Below are positions 1 to 6,355 of a DNA stretch of 7,044 nucleotides, piece by piece. The position numbers were made by a program, and so were the translations under genes. Under the pieces are notes generated by a model, which worked only from the letters and a program-made list of their open reading frames with translations, searched no databases and was not told the DNA's origin. Source of the stretch: Pseudomonadota bacterium (GTDB taxonomy: Bacteria > Pseudomonadota > Gammaproteobacteria > Halothiobacillales > Halothiobacillaceae). Within the stretch, counting starts at the first letter, position 1, and each line of letters starts with the position of its first letter. The stretch is taken from contig JAJYPA010000438.1 in the NCBI GenBank assembly GCA_021795795.1, positions 1 through 7,044 on the forward strand. Direction: 5' to 3'.

Positions 1-2
1 GC

Positions 3-104
3 ATGGGTGGTTTGCGGCGGCGAATTACGGACAAGTCCACTATTTATCGACATGCTAAAACCCTGCAACAGCAAGGAAAACAGCAGTTTCAATATGTCCA
101 TTGA
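3..104 (+). other. Short open frame cut by the left edge, possible gene 3' end
   Basis: This frame is open from the left edge of the window and stops with TGA at 102-104. Read from the first ATG it gives 33 residues, rich in Arg, Lys and Gln, with a central stretch TDKSTIYRHAKTLQQQGKQ. The basic, glutamine-rich composition resembles the tail of a DNA-binding protein or transposase, but I do not recognise the family. It could equally be a chance frame, because the whole 1-410 stretch is otherwise gene-poor. No ribosome-binding site can be judged because the sequence begins here. Confidence 0.2.
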
Positions 105-410
105 AATGGATGGTTTAATGGGCAGCCATTAGCGTTAGAGTCCATTTTTATGGCTATCTGCATTCCGGAGTTGGCCAGAGATTATGAGAGAGAGGCTGGT
201 AAAACATCTGTCGCGTGCAAGACCTAGTTGATCAGTGCCAATCTCAATGTATGCCGTTTTGTGCATAAGCGGGTTGGGCGAGACGTCTGGCCATGTGAAT
301 CTGTTACTGTCGTCGGACACCAGTCACTCATTAGAACGTCGACTACGAACGGCGGCAGGGCAGCGTTAGCGGACATGCCACTCCGCGCGGATAGGGTCGC
401 AAATTTGTTA
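105..410. other. Stretch without a supportable gene, downstream of the SIR2-NTPase gene
   Basis: This stretch lies between the left-edge fragment and the 3' end of the large minus-strand gene. Open frames of 50-66 codons exist on both strands (for example 228-428 plus and 135-320 minus), but they overlap one another, lack clear ribosome-binding sites and show no recognisable domain. I see no GC-rich hairpin followed by a T-run that would serve as an intrinsic terminator for the minus-strand gene. The heptamer GCGTTAG occurs twice (131-137 and 363-369), too short to call a repeat. The stretch is probably decayed or intergenic accessory DNA. Confidence 0.5.
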
Positions 411-2834
411 TTATTGGGCGCTCGCTAGAACGAATTCCATGGCTCTCTTTGAGTCCAAAACGTGCCTATGCTCGCGTGTATTTTTCGGTAAGCTAGCGAC
501 TCTCTTTAGTACAAAACCACAAAACTCAAGCACTTCCGTTCGTTGTTGAACTGATAACGAATCCCTATGAGCCAGAAAAAAATCGGAAACATTCGTCGCT
601 ACTCTATAGGGATAATATTTCATTTCATTTTCCATTTGCTTCTTCAGTAATCTACAGGATTCTTTAAAATAATTAAACGCCTCATCACAAGAAATACTTT
701 TGGTTGCTCTCGTAAGCAGGAATCGTGCATAATGATTATCGATTTGAAAAGTATCATATCCATCTCTTTTGTTTGCAAAACTATAAGCGGAAATAAAATA
801 TTTCTCGATGACATCTAGGTCATCTTCTAGCGATAGCCGTGCAATTGCATATTGAAGCCAATAATGAGCGTTTTTCTGGGCGAATTTGTAGGTTTGTATT
901 TGTTCGTAAAAGGTAATTGTTGCAGCGGGAAATCCAATTTTTGGTAGCAACCTCCTCAACGCCGAAAAGCTCATTACGCTTCTCATGAAATAAATATAGG
1001 TTTTATCTAATGCCTGGAGCTTGTGAGCGTTCTTAAACATCTCCAACAGCACTCTGGTCACGTCTGAAGCTCTCGCCAGTCGAGTAAGATAATATTCCGC
1101 GAGGACAGATGACTTAAGGATCATCTTCCCACTCATTTCATTCCAAAGTAATCGCAACGGCATTCTGTCGTGGTTTGATAACCTCAAGAGCGGCGAGTCG
1201 TTAAGCAAATCGTTTAAATACTGCTTAATTATTGTAAGACCAGTACCCTTTAATATGAAAGCCGCTATCACAATATCTCTAACATCATCGTCAATTTGTT
1301 GAAAGATATCTTCAATCCTTTTTGATATTTGTGGTGAGGAATAAAGTTGCAATAGAATCTGATGAATTTGAGAATCACATTTTTCTACCAGCAATTTCTT
1401 TTTCTCGTTATCTGAATACGCAGAAAATTCTGCCCAAAGACCAAATGAATCAATCAATTTGGCAAATGTCTTTGCCTCTTTGGAGGAGAGTCGATTTAGG
1501 TCAATCTCGGCAAGATCAGTGGTTCGCAAAGACATTTCAAGACGATCTAAGTACGCTTCATGTATATTGGATCGCGCAGCAAGAGCAAATCGAATACGCT
1601 TGCCCTGTCGTCGCAAGGAAATGAAATCAATGACATCCAAAAGTGGAATGTATAGATCAGCCAAAAATACTAATGGTTCATCCAGTTTAAGTAAACGATC
1701 CACCTCTATCCGTAGTTGCCTAGAGTCCTCTAGCAATCTAAAGACATTCCAACCTTTTTTCACAAGATTTACTGCGAGCTGTTCCATAGCGATCGTTTTT
1801 CCATTTCCAAGATCGCTCGTGAAGATAATATCCTGCTCTGATATCAATTGTTCCGCTGTAGCTATACCTTCCCTCTCCACCAAATAAAATCTCCCGGAGG
1901 AAGAATTTGGAAAACTTGATGTCACAGATATTAGCTCTTGTTTTAGGTCTCCATACAGAAAAAGCCGTTCAGCATCAGAGTTTTTTACTTCATCAATCGG
2001 CGCGGGGGCCATCACCTTTTCTAATGCTAGAAATTCTTTAGGCCTAGCGTGCGGCACATACTCGGTCCGCACTACGCTAATCTCATTGCCAAACGCCTCT
2101 ACTCCGATTTGATGTAAGTTTCCAAAAAGTGGTAAAATGGTGCCGTCTGGACTGTCTGTATCTAAGTCTGGAGATGCAATAAAAACTGACTTATGCTTAA
2201 CATCTTCACTATCAATAACCCTCTGAATATCTAAATCATACATGGAGTAGCCGATAAAAATTACAGCGCGAGCTAGTGATATATCATTTTGGAATACTGT
2301 TCTCCATTTAGAAGGAGTGAAGTCATCTCTCAAATAGCTCTCAAAAGTTAATTTGAAGTTTCTGACAAGGTCTCCTTGTTTAAGACGCTGTATAAAGCCA
2401 TTGATATGAACGCATACATCACTATTCGAAATATATTGTTCTGGCGGATCTCCAAGTATCACTGGCATCACCGCCTTTCCTGCCTGATTTGCGCTTAACT
2501 CAAATAGGTTGTCGTAGTTTGTAGTATAGATGCGTCGCCAATTAATTGACGCAATCAGGATATGATGCGGCGCAGGTTGCTTTATGGTGTACATGTTTAA
2601 AAGAAGTGATGACAAATTGTTCTGGGAGAACTTCTTCAAGTACATTTGGGAGGCAAGTGATGGATTGTCGTTACCATTTTCGATACCAGATAATTTATAT
2701 AACTTCTTGGCTAACTGCCTACCAGAAAGTGGTATATCGCCGCATAAATTTGTTGAGCCGTACGAGAAACCAGAGCCGATAAACAGTATCGCGTTGCCGT
2801 CAATGGCGTGCTCGATTGCCTCTTTGAGTTCCAT
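411..2834 (-). CDS. SIR2 domain plus P-loop NTPase (STAND-like) protein, putative antiphage NADase
   Basis: The protein has 807 residues. The N-terminal part (about 1-260) is a SIR2 domain: FIGSGFS at 18-24 (NAD-binding glycines), TTNYD at 104-108, the histidine loop HINGF at 143-147 and FIGYSMYDLDIQ at 193-204. A P-loop NTPase follows: Walker A SDLGNGKT at 340-347 (K346, T347; the first Gly of the consensus is Ser), a Walker B-like strand ending at D393, and a hydrophobic strand ending in R421 that resembles the sensor arginine of STAND proteins. Residues about 450-807 are mostly helical with no domain I recognise, a plausible sensor region. SIR2 domains in defence proteins (ThsA, DSR2, Avs5) degrade NAD+ after phage recognition; that role here is inferred from architecture. 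The start is supported by GGAGA upstream of ATG and by a TATAAT box. AT-rich codon use differs sharply from every neighbour, which suggests transfer. There is no signal peptide or membrane segment, so it is probably cytoplasmic. Alternative: a SIR2-NTPase with no defence role. Confidence 0.88.
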   Translation of the reverse strand: MELKEAIEHAIDGNAILFIGSGFSYGSTNLCGDIPLSGRQLAKKLYKLSGIENGNDNPSLASQMYLKKFSQNNLSSLLLNMYTIKQPAPHHILIASINWRRIYTTNYDNLFELSANQAGKAVMPVILGDPPEQYISNSDVCVHINGFIQRLKQGDLVRNFKLTFESYLRDDFTPSKWRTVFQNDISLARAVIFIGYSMYDLDIQRVIDSEDVKHKSVFIASPDLDTDSPDGTILPLFGNLHQIGVEAFGNEISVVRTEYVPHARPKEFLALEKVMAPAPIDEVKNSDAERLFLYGDLKQELISVTSSFPNSSSGRFYLVEREGIATAEQLISEQDIIFTSDLGNGKTIAMEQLAVNLVKKGWNVFRLLEDSRQLRIEVDRLLKLDEPLVFLADLYIPLLDVIDFISLRRQGKRIRFALAARSNIHEAYLDRLEMSLRTTDLAEIDLNRLSSKEAKTFAKLIDSFGLWAEFSAYSDNEKKKLLVEKCDSQIHQILLQLYSSPQISKRIEDIFQQIDDDVRDIVIAAFILKGTGLTIIKQYLNDLLNDSPLLRLSNHDRMPLRLLWNEMSGKMILKSSVLAEYYLTRLARASDVTRVLLEMFKNAHKLQALDKTYIYFMRSVMSFSALRRLLPKIGFPAATITFYEQIQTYKFAQKNAHYWLQYAIARLSLEDDLDVIEKYFISAYSFANKRDGYDTFQIDNHYARFLLTRATKSISCDEAFNYFKESCRLLKKQMENEMKYYPYRVATNVSDFFLAHRDSLSVQQRTEVLEFCGFVLKRVASLPKNTREHRHVLDSKRAMEFVLASAQ

Positions 2835-2867
2835 TTATCTCTCCGTCTAGGTATTGGACGATAAGGT

Positions 2868-2873
2868 ATTATA
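2868..2873 (-). promoter_or_regulatory. Candidate -10 box of the SIR2-NTPase gene
   Basis: On the minus strand these six bases read TATAAT, a perfect sigma-70 -10 hexamer. Transcription would start near 2861, giving a leader of about 27 bases before the ATG at 2834, with GGAGA in between. The hexamer 17 bases further upstream (about GCAGTC) is a poor -35 box, so the promoter would be weak or activator-assisted. The site implies that the gene has its own promoter rather than depending on the paiB-inhA operon upstream. Confidence 0.45.
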
Positions 2874-2988
2874 GATCAGCCTTGGGGAATGACTGCTTCC
2901 AGTCTATACCAGTCTTAGCGTAGATGGTAGAAAGGACCCGCAGATTGTGGAAGTATCCCAGTTCAACCAGACCGTACCTACATTTCAT
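2869..2988 (-). other. Small 39-codon open frame, possible gene remnant
   Basis: ATG at 2988 to TAA at 2869 gives 39 residues, beginning MKCRYGLVELGYFHNLRVLS. The composition looks protein-like (mixed aromatic, charged and hydrophobic residues), and the frame extends a further six codons upstream before a TGA. I do not recognise a family. It ends inside the candidate -10 box of the SIR2 gene, and no good ribosome-binding site precedes it. It is more likely the tail of a decayed gene than a functional peptide. Confidence 0.22.
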
Positions 2989-3026
2989 AAACGCTGTGCC
3001 CACTTTTCAACCAAGGGCTGTACGAA

Positions 3027-3101
3027 TTATCCAGCTATTTTATCCTGGGAGTCCAGGTGCTTCCAACCAGATTTTGCAAATAGCCGAATATCCTTTGCCA
3101 T
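3027..3101 (-). other. Tiny open frame directly after the isonitrile hydratase-like gene
   Basis: ATG at 3101 to TAA at 3027 encodes 24 residues, beginning MAKDIRLFAKSGWKHL. The ATG lies two bases after the TGA of the upstream gene, and GGAG from that gene's last codons sits five bases before it, so translation by re-initiation is physically possible. No family is recognised. It could be the start of a third operon gene that was truncated when the SIR2 region arrived, or chance. Confidence 0.22.
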
Positions 3102-3103
3102 GT

Positions 3104-3811
3104 TCACTCCAGTTGGCTATTCGGTGAAAGATGATCGTCCTGGCTATGTCGCCAGCGCCGCAGGATATGCGCTCGTTCCTCGTACAGCGCTTGGGTGCGG
3201 CTTTCCACTGCTTGCAAAACCGCCTGGGGTGCGTCCCCCGGCTGGCCCGCCTGGAATGGGGGACTGGGTGCGTACTCCAAAGCGAGTTGTATGGCTTCCG
3301 CGGCCGGTTGGCCGCGTAAGGCGGCCACCACGGCCAGAGCAAAGTCGATGCCCGCCGTGACCCCGCCACCCGTGATGAGATTCCCATCCTGGACCACGCG
3401 CTCACGCAGCGGGATAGCGTCGAAGAGAGAAAGCAGATCGTGGTAGCGCCAGTGCGTGGTGGCTCGTCGTCCTTTGAGCAGGCCCGCCACACCCAGCAAC
3501 AGGGCTCCGGTACAGACCGAGGTGATCCACTGCGCCTTCGACGCCTGCTGCCATACCCAGTGGATCACCTCGTTGTCCTGCAGTAAGGCGTTGATACCGG
3601 CACCACCGGGAATGCAGAGCACATCCAAGGGGTAACTATCGTTCAGCTTGGCGTTGGGATGGAGCAGCGGGCCCGAAGAGCAGGTAACAGGCTCCAGGGT
3701 CTTCCAGAATAGCCGAATCTCGCAGTCTGGCAGTGCGGCGAAGACCTCGTATGGCCCGGCAAAATCCAGCAACTGGATACCTGGGAACAGCAGAAAACCC
3801 ACCGTGGTCAT
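3104..3811 (-). CDS. inhA: DJ-1/PfpI family protein, isonitrile hydratase-like
   Basis: This is a 235-residue cytoplasmic enzyme of the DJ-1/PfpI superfamily. The N-terminus MTTVGFLLFPGIQLLDFAGP carries the conserved Asp at 16, IPGG is at 67-70 and the nucleophile elbow SVCTGA at 98-103 holds Cys100 and Thr101. LLKGRRATTHW at 111-121 and TGGGVTAGIDFAL at 147-159 are hallmarks of the isonitrile hydratase and GlxA-like branch. In Pseudomonas isonitrile hydratase the matching residues are Asp17, Cys101 and Thr102, which hydrate isonitriles to N-substituted formamides. There is no AraC-type DNA-binding domain after about residue 190, so it is not a GlxA-type regulator. The start ATG overlaps the TGA of the upstream gene (ATGA), with AAGGA nine bases before it, so the two genes are translationally coupled. 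The substrate is inferred; another DJ-1 activity is possible. Confidence 0.85.
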   Translation of the reverse strand: MTTVGFLLFPGIQLLDFAGPYEVFAALPDCEIRLFWKTLEPVTCSSGPLLHPNAKLNDSYPLDVLCIPGGAGINALLQDNEVIHWVWQQASKAQWITSVCTGALLLGVAGLLKGRRATTHWRYHDLLSLFDAIPLRERVVQDGNLITGGGVTAGIDFALAVVAALRGQPAAEAIQLALEYAPSPPFQAGQPGDAPQAVLQAVESRTQALYEERAHILRRWRHSQDDHLSPNSQLE

Positions 3812-4467
3812 CCGACAGGGTCCTTGTTATCGGAGGTGCGGCGACTCAAAACCAGATCGGCCATGGCCGCAGAGTACGCACCCCCTTGTTGCGCCAGATG
3901 CGCTGCCACACTCTCCCGGTTACACTGGGGCTGGTTTTGGCTGACCTTCCATTTGCCCATCCACCGGGAGATGGGGATTTCTATACCCACCACCTGCTGA
4001 ATGAGCCGCTCCGTGAAATCCCGTGGTGCATCTTCCACTTGCCATGGCTGCAGAAAATCTTTCTCCTGCTGCGCGGTCAGGGCGACCATCTGTTGCCGTA
4101 CCCAATCGGGATCATCTCTGACCTGCAGCTGACCGTGGGCATGGACGACGGCATAGTTCCAGGTAGGCACCACCTTGCCGGTTTCCGCCTTGGTGGCATA
4201 CCAGGAGGGGCTGATGTAGTGTTGCGGCCCCTGAAAGATGACCAGCACCTCGTCGTCCGGGGACGCCTCCCGCCACAGCGGATTAGCGCATGCCACATGG
4301 CCCTGCAGCACCGGTTGCGGTCCTTCGCCGGATGCGAGGTACAAGGGGATATGATTTGCCTCCAGACCATTAGCACCCATGCTGACCAGTGTCGCGAGCG
4401 GATAACGCTGAATCAATGCCCGCAAGATTTCCGGGCGGGTTTCTGCAAACGGGTCAGGGCAGTACAT
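3808..4467 (-). CDS. paiB: PaiB-family FMN-binding split-barrel protein
   Basis: The protein has 219 residues, close to the usual PaiB length of about 200-215. Family landmarks run in order: the MYCPDPFAE start, ANHIPLYL at 37-44, GHVACANPLW at 56-65, FQGPQHYISPSWY at 78-90, VPTWNYAVVHAHG at 100-112 and GIEIPISRWMGKWKVSQN at 161-178. PaiB proteins fold as FMN-binding split barrels. Bacillus subtilis PaiB was described as a negative regulator of protease and sporulation genes, but a DNA-binding or flavin-dependent catalytic role elsewhere is unsettled. Here it is the first gene of a two-gene operon with the isonitrile hydratase-like enzyme, so an accessory or flavin-linked role in the same small-molecule metabolism is a reasonable inference. 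GGAG about seven bases upstream supports the ATG. Nothing appears missing. Confidence 0.88.
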   Translation of the reverse strand: MYCPDPFAETRPEILRALIQRYPLATLVSMGANGLEANHIPLYLASGEGPQPVLQGHVACANPLWREASPDDEVLVIFQGPQHYISPSWYATKAETGKVVPTWNYAVVHAHGQLQVRDDPDWVRQQMVALTAQQEKDFLQPWQVEDAPRDFTERLIQQVVGIEIPISRWMGKWKVSQNQPQCNRESVAAHLAQQGGAYSAAMADLVLSRRTSDNKDPVG

Positions 4468-4485
4468 GGTCGGTCTCCGCTCTAT

Positions 4486-4713
4486 TCAATGTTCGGCGCC
4501 GTAGGCTCGCTTACGCAAGTATACATCCTGACATTTACTGGCAGTAGCAGCACGCCCAGAATGATGGCCCCAGTCAAAAGAGACTCGGGATCTTTGTGCT
4601 AGAAGAACGGTAGCCGGCAGACTGGATTGCAGCTGTCGGCCATAACTTAACACCCGCTTCCAGTCTGGCACCGCCCTTTCAGTCGGCAAACGATGGTATT
4701 CTTCCTTCCTCAA
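4486..4713 (-). CDS. Hypothetical 75-residue open frame upstream of paiB
   Basis: ATG at 4713 to TGA at 4486 encodes 75 residues, ending 18 bases before paiB on the same strand. The sequence is basic and contains LPTERAVPDWKRVLSYGRQL near the N-terminus. I recognise no domain. A second minus-strand frame here (about 4482-4598) has a hydrophobic run LLTGAIILGVLLLPV and ends TAG at 4482. It has no ATG, but a TTG start is possible. Two competing frames suggest either a decayed gene or a small membrane peptide in the second frame. Treat it as doubtful. Confidence 0.2.
   Translation of the reverse strand: MRKEEYHRLPTERAVPDWKRVLSYGRQLQSSLPATVLLAQRSRVSFDWGHHSGRAATASKCQDVYLRKRAYGAEH
4518..4523 (-). 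promoter_or_regulatory. Possible -10 box of the paiB-inhA operon
   Basis: On the minus strand the bases read TATACT, five of six matches to the -10 consensus, placed about 50 bases before the paiB ATG. No convincing -35 hexamer sits 16-18 bases upstream, so the call rests on one element. If it is real, transcription begins inside the small 4486-4713 frame, which argues against that frame being a gene. Confidence 0.25.
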
Positions 4714-4774
4714 GATGAGGCGGTGACAGGATAGGCGCCTGGCATTCAGCCCGTGGGGTGATTATCGTGACGGT

Positions 4775-5947
4775 ATGCCCTACTCCACGCCATCATCCCA
4801 TGTACTTTCAGGAGACCCCGAGGGGAGTACTTCCTGCCAGGACCTGAGCGGTCAAGGATCCACACGATTGCCGGACCAACGTTCAGAGAAGGCCTCCGAT
4901 GTTCGCAAGATCATTCATGTGGACATGGATGCCTTTTTTGCCGCCGTAGAGCAAAGGGACCACCCCGAACTCCGGGGGAAACCTGTCATCGTCGGCGGTG
5001 ATCCTGGCGACCGGGGCGTCGTGGCGACCTGTAGCTATGAGGCCCGCCGCTTTGGCATTCACTCCGCCATGACGGCAGCCCGTGCCCGGTCGCTCTGTCC
5101 CCAGGCGATTTTCCTCCGCCCACGCATGGAAGCCTACCGGGATGCCTCCCGTCAGGTTATGGGAATCCTGCGGTGCTATACGCCCCTCGTGGAACCCCTG
5201 TCGCTGGACGAGGCATTTCTGGACGTGAGCGCGGCCACCGCCGATGGGGTTCTGGCCGTCCAGATCGCACGGGAGATCCGGGCGCGCATCGAGCGGGAAA
5301 CGGGGTTAACCGCTTCGGCGGGGGTGTCCTACAACAAGTTGCTTGCCAAACTTGCCTCCGACTGGCGCAAGCCCAACGGGCTCTTGGTGGTTCCACCCGA
5401 ACACGGGTTGGCCTTCCTGGCGCCCCTCCCCGTCGGCAAGCTCCACGGCGTGGGCCCGGCCACCGTGAAAAAGCTGTCCTCGATGGGAATCTATACGGTC
5501 CTGGATCTCCGGAATGCGTCACGGGAGGCATTGATCGCGCAGTTCGGCAAGACCGGTCTCTGGTTTTATGAGATCGCCAGAGGAATCGACAGACGTCCCG
5601 TTCAACCAAGCCGGCAGCGGAAATCCGTAGGCACCGAGCGCACCTTCCCGGAGAATCTGGAAGACCCGAAGGTTATGCTGGCCACCCTGCAGCAGATAGC
5701 GGGGCAGGTTGCCACCCGTCTCCAGGCGCTGGGACTGGCGGGGCGCACCGTGAGCATTAAGGCACGCTTCCCGGATTTCGAGACGGTCACTCGGGCGCAT
5801 ACCGACGCACAGACGATCTGGCACACAGACGCCCTCTGCCTGTTTGCCCGGCCTATTGGCCAAGGCCATCCCTGCCGGGTTGCCTGTGCACGCATCCGTC
5901 CGGTTGCTGGGCGTGACCGTGAGTGGTCTGGCCAAAGTCAATGCTGA
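4775..5947 (+). CDS. dinB: DNA polymerase IV (Y-family), C-terminus altered by a frameshift
   Basis: This is an error-prone Y-family polymerase for bypass of DNA lesions. Visible motifs are HVDMDAFFAAVEQRD at 48-62 (metal ligands Asp50, steric-gate Phe55), YEARRFGI at 88-95, the catalytic SLDEAFLDV at 143-151 (Asp145, Glu146), SAGVSYNKLLAKLASDWRKP at 181-200, helix-hairpin-helix KLHGVGPATVKKL at 222-234 and the little finger from about 285. The frame departs from the family after ALCLFAR (353-359) and ends with unrelated residues at 390. The expected tail continues in another frame, to 6017. Family proteins usually begin just before RKIIHVDMD, here residue 44, so the 43-residue N-terminal extension is suspicious. 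TTG at 4868 with AGGA nine bases upstream is an alternative start. I see no LexA-like box upstream. The gene is divergent from paiB. Either the allele lacks its clamp-binding end or one base in the read is wrong. Confidence 0.92.
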   Translation: MPYSTPSSHVLSGDPEGSTSCQDLSGQGSTRLPDQRSEKASDVRKIIHVDMDAFFAAVEQRDHPELRGKPVIVGGDPGDRGVVATCSYEARRFGIHSAMTAARARSLCPQAIFLRPRMEAYRDASRQVMGILRCYTPLVEPLSLDEAFLDVSAATADGVLAVQIAREIRARIERETGLTASAGVSYNKLLAKLASDWRKPNGLLVVPPEHGLAFLAPLPVGKLHGVGPATVKKLSSMGIYTVLDLRNASREALIAQFGKTGLWFYEIARGIDRRPVQPSRQRKSVGTERTFPENLEDPKVMLATLQQIAGQVATRLQALGLAGRTVSIKARFPDFETVTRAHTDAQTIWHTDALCLFARPIGQGHPCRVACARIRPVAGRDREWSGQSQC

Positions 5948-6017
5948 TCCGGCGAACGCTGGCCAACTGAACCTGCTGGAGGAGGCCGATCACCAGCGCC
6001 ATAACGGCGAGTGTTAA
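5853..6017 (+). pseudogene. dinB: Out-of-frame C-terminal segment of dinB
   Basis: Reading from 5853 gives 54 residues ending TAA at 6015-6017. LLAKAIPAGLPVHASVRLLG followed by VTVSGL is the standard end of the Pol IV little finger. It joins ALCLFAR of the upstream frame if one C of 5852-5853 is removed. Near the end QLNLL (bases 5964-5978) matches the beta-clamp-binding consensus QL(S/D)LF that closes most Pol IV proteins. Restored, the protein would have 413 residues from the 4775 start, or about 370 from the conserved core, a normal length. Confidence 0.85.
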
Positions 6018-6085
6018 AAATCCACCCATGCCGCGTCATCAGGAACCGCCCGCTGAAATTCCGGTAGCGATGTCGTTATCCGCAT
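6014..6085 (-). pseudogene. Possible remnant of an IS1595-type transposase N-terminus
   Basis: On the minus strand ATG at 6085 to TAA at 6014 encodes 23 residues, with LPEFQRAVPDDAAWVDF at the C-terminal end. IS1595-family transposases commonly begin with a similar motif (FQ..FPDD.AC..YL) ahead of a zinc ribbon. Here the frame stops exactly where RWP..C..C should follow. The match is short and made from memory of the family pattern, so it may be chance. If it is real, the IS110 element landed in or beside an older IS. Confidence 0.22.
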
Positions 6086-6119
6086 GAGTCCATTGTCCCA
6101 ACCTAACGCACATTGCGAC

Positions 6120-6300
6120 TCGCGCCACCCCAGAGGATGAAAGAGAATGGGGGGTGAAGAGATGGCGGATTGAGGTCGAGCAAGTTTTTGGTGATTCCAT
6201 CCCGAGTCTAACGTGACCCGCCAGGCCGACTCGTACCCCGGATTGCCTCCCTTGAGAGCGCACATTAAAAGGGCCGCCTGAGGCTTGCCACAGGCTGGTG
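6120..6300 (+). ncRNA. Candidate bridge RNA region of the IS110 element
   Basis: IS110-group elements encode a structured bridge RNA in the left non-coding end, upstream of the transposase. This stretch holds three consecutive stem-loops. First, CGCC-ACCCC (6123-6131) pairs with GGGGT (6151-6155) and GGCG (6164-6167). Second, CGAGTC (6203-6208) pairs with GACTCG (6228-6233) around a 19-base loop. Third, GCCT-CCCTT (6245-6253) pairs with AAGGG (6269-6273) and AGGC (6281-6284). Stems one and three both carry a 7-8 base bulge on the 3' side. The two-sided internal loops of known bridge RNAs were not demonstrated, and target or donor complementarity cannot be tested without the right end. IS1111-type members place the RNA downstream instead. 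Confidence 0.35.
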
Positions 6301-6355
6301 ATTTCGGCACTGGCATTCGCCATCTCCCTTTGATAGTAATTGGAGAGACGTCGTT

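Noticed and set aside
2947..3360. 137-codon plus-strand frame across the 3' end of the isonitrile hydratase-like gene
   Set aside because: It is Pro/Arg-rich antisense sequence with no ribosome-binding site or domain, a shadow of the minus-strand gene.
3733..4602. 289-codon plus-strand open frame over paiB
   Set aside because: It lies antisense to the clearly conserved PaiB gene, has no family motifs, and results from GC-rich codon bias leaving the opposite strand open.
4714..4774. LexA-type SOS box before dinB
   Set aside because: No CTGT...ACAG palindrome with proper spacing is present, so SOS control cannot be claimed from this sequence.
1..6031. Ten-base inverted repeat GCATGGGTGG at 1-10 and complement at 6022-6031
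   Set aside because: A single 10-base match in 7 kb is expected by chance at modest frequency, similarity does not extend beyond it, and no element boundary is apparent at base 1.
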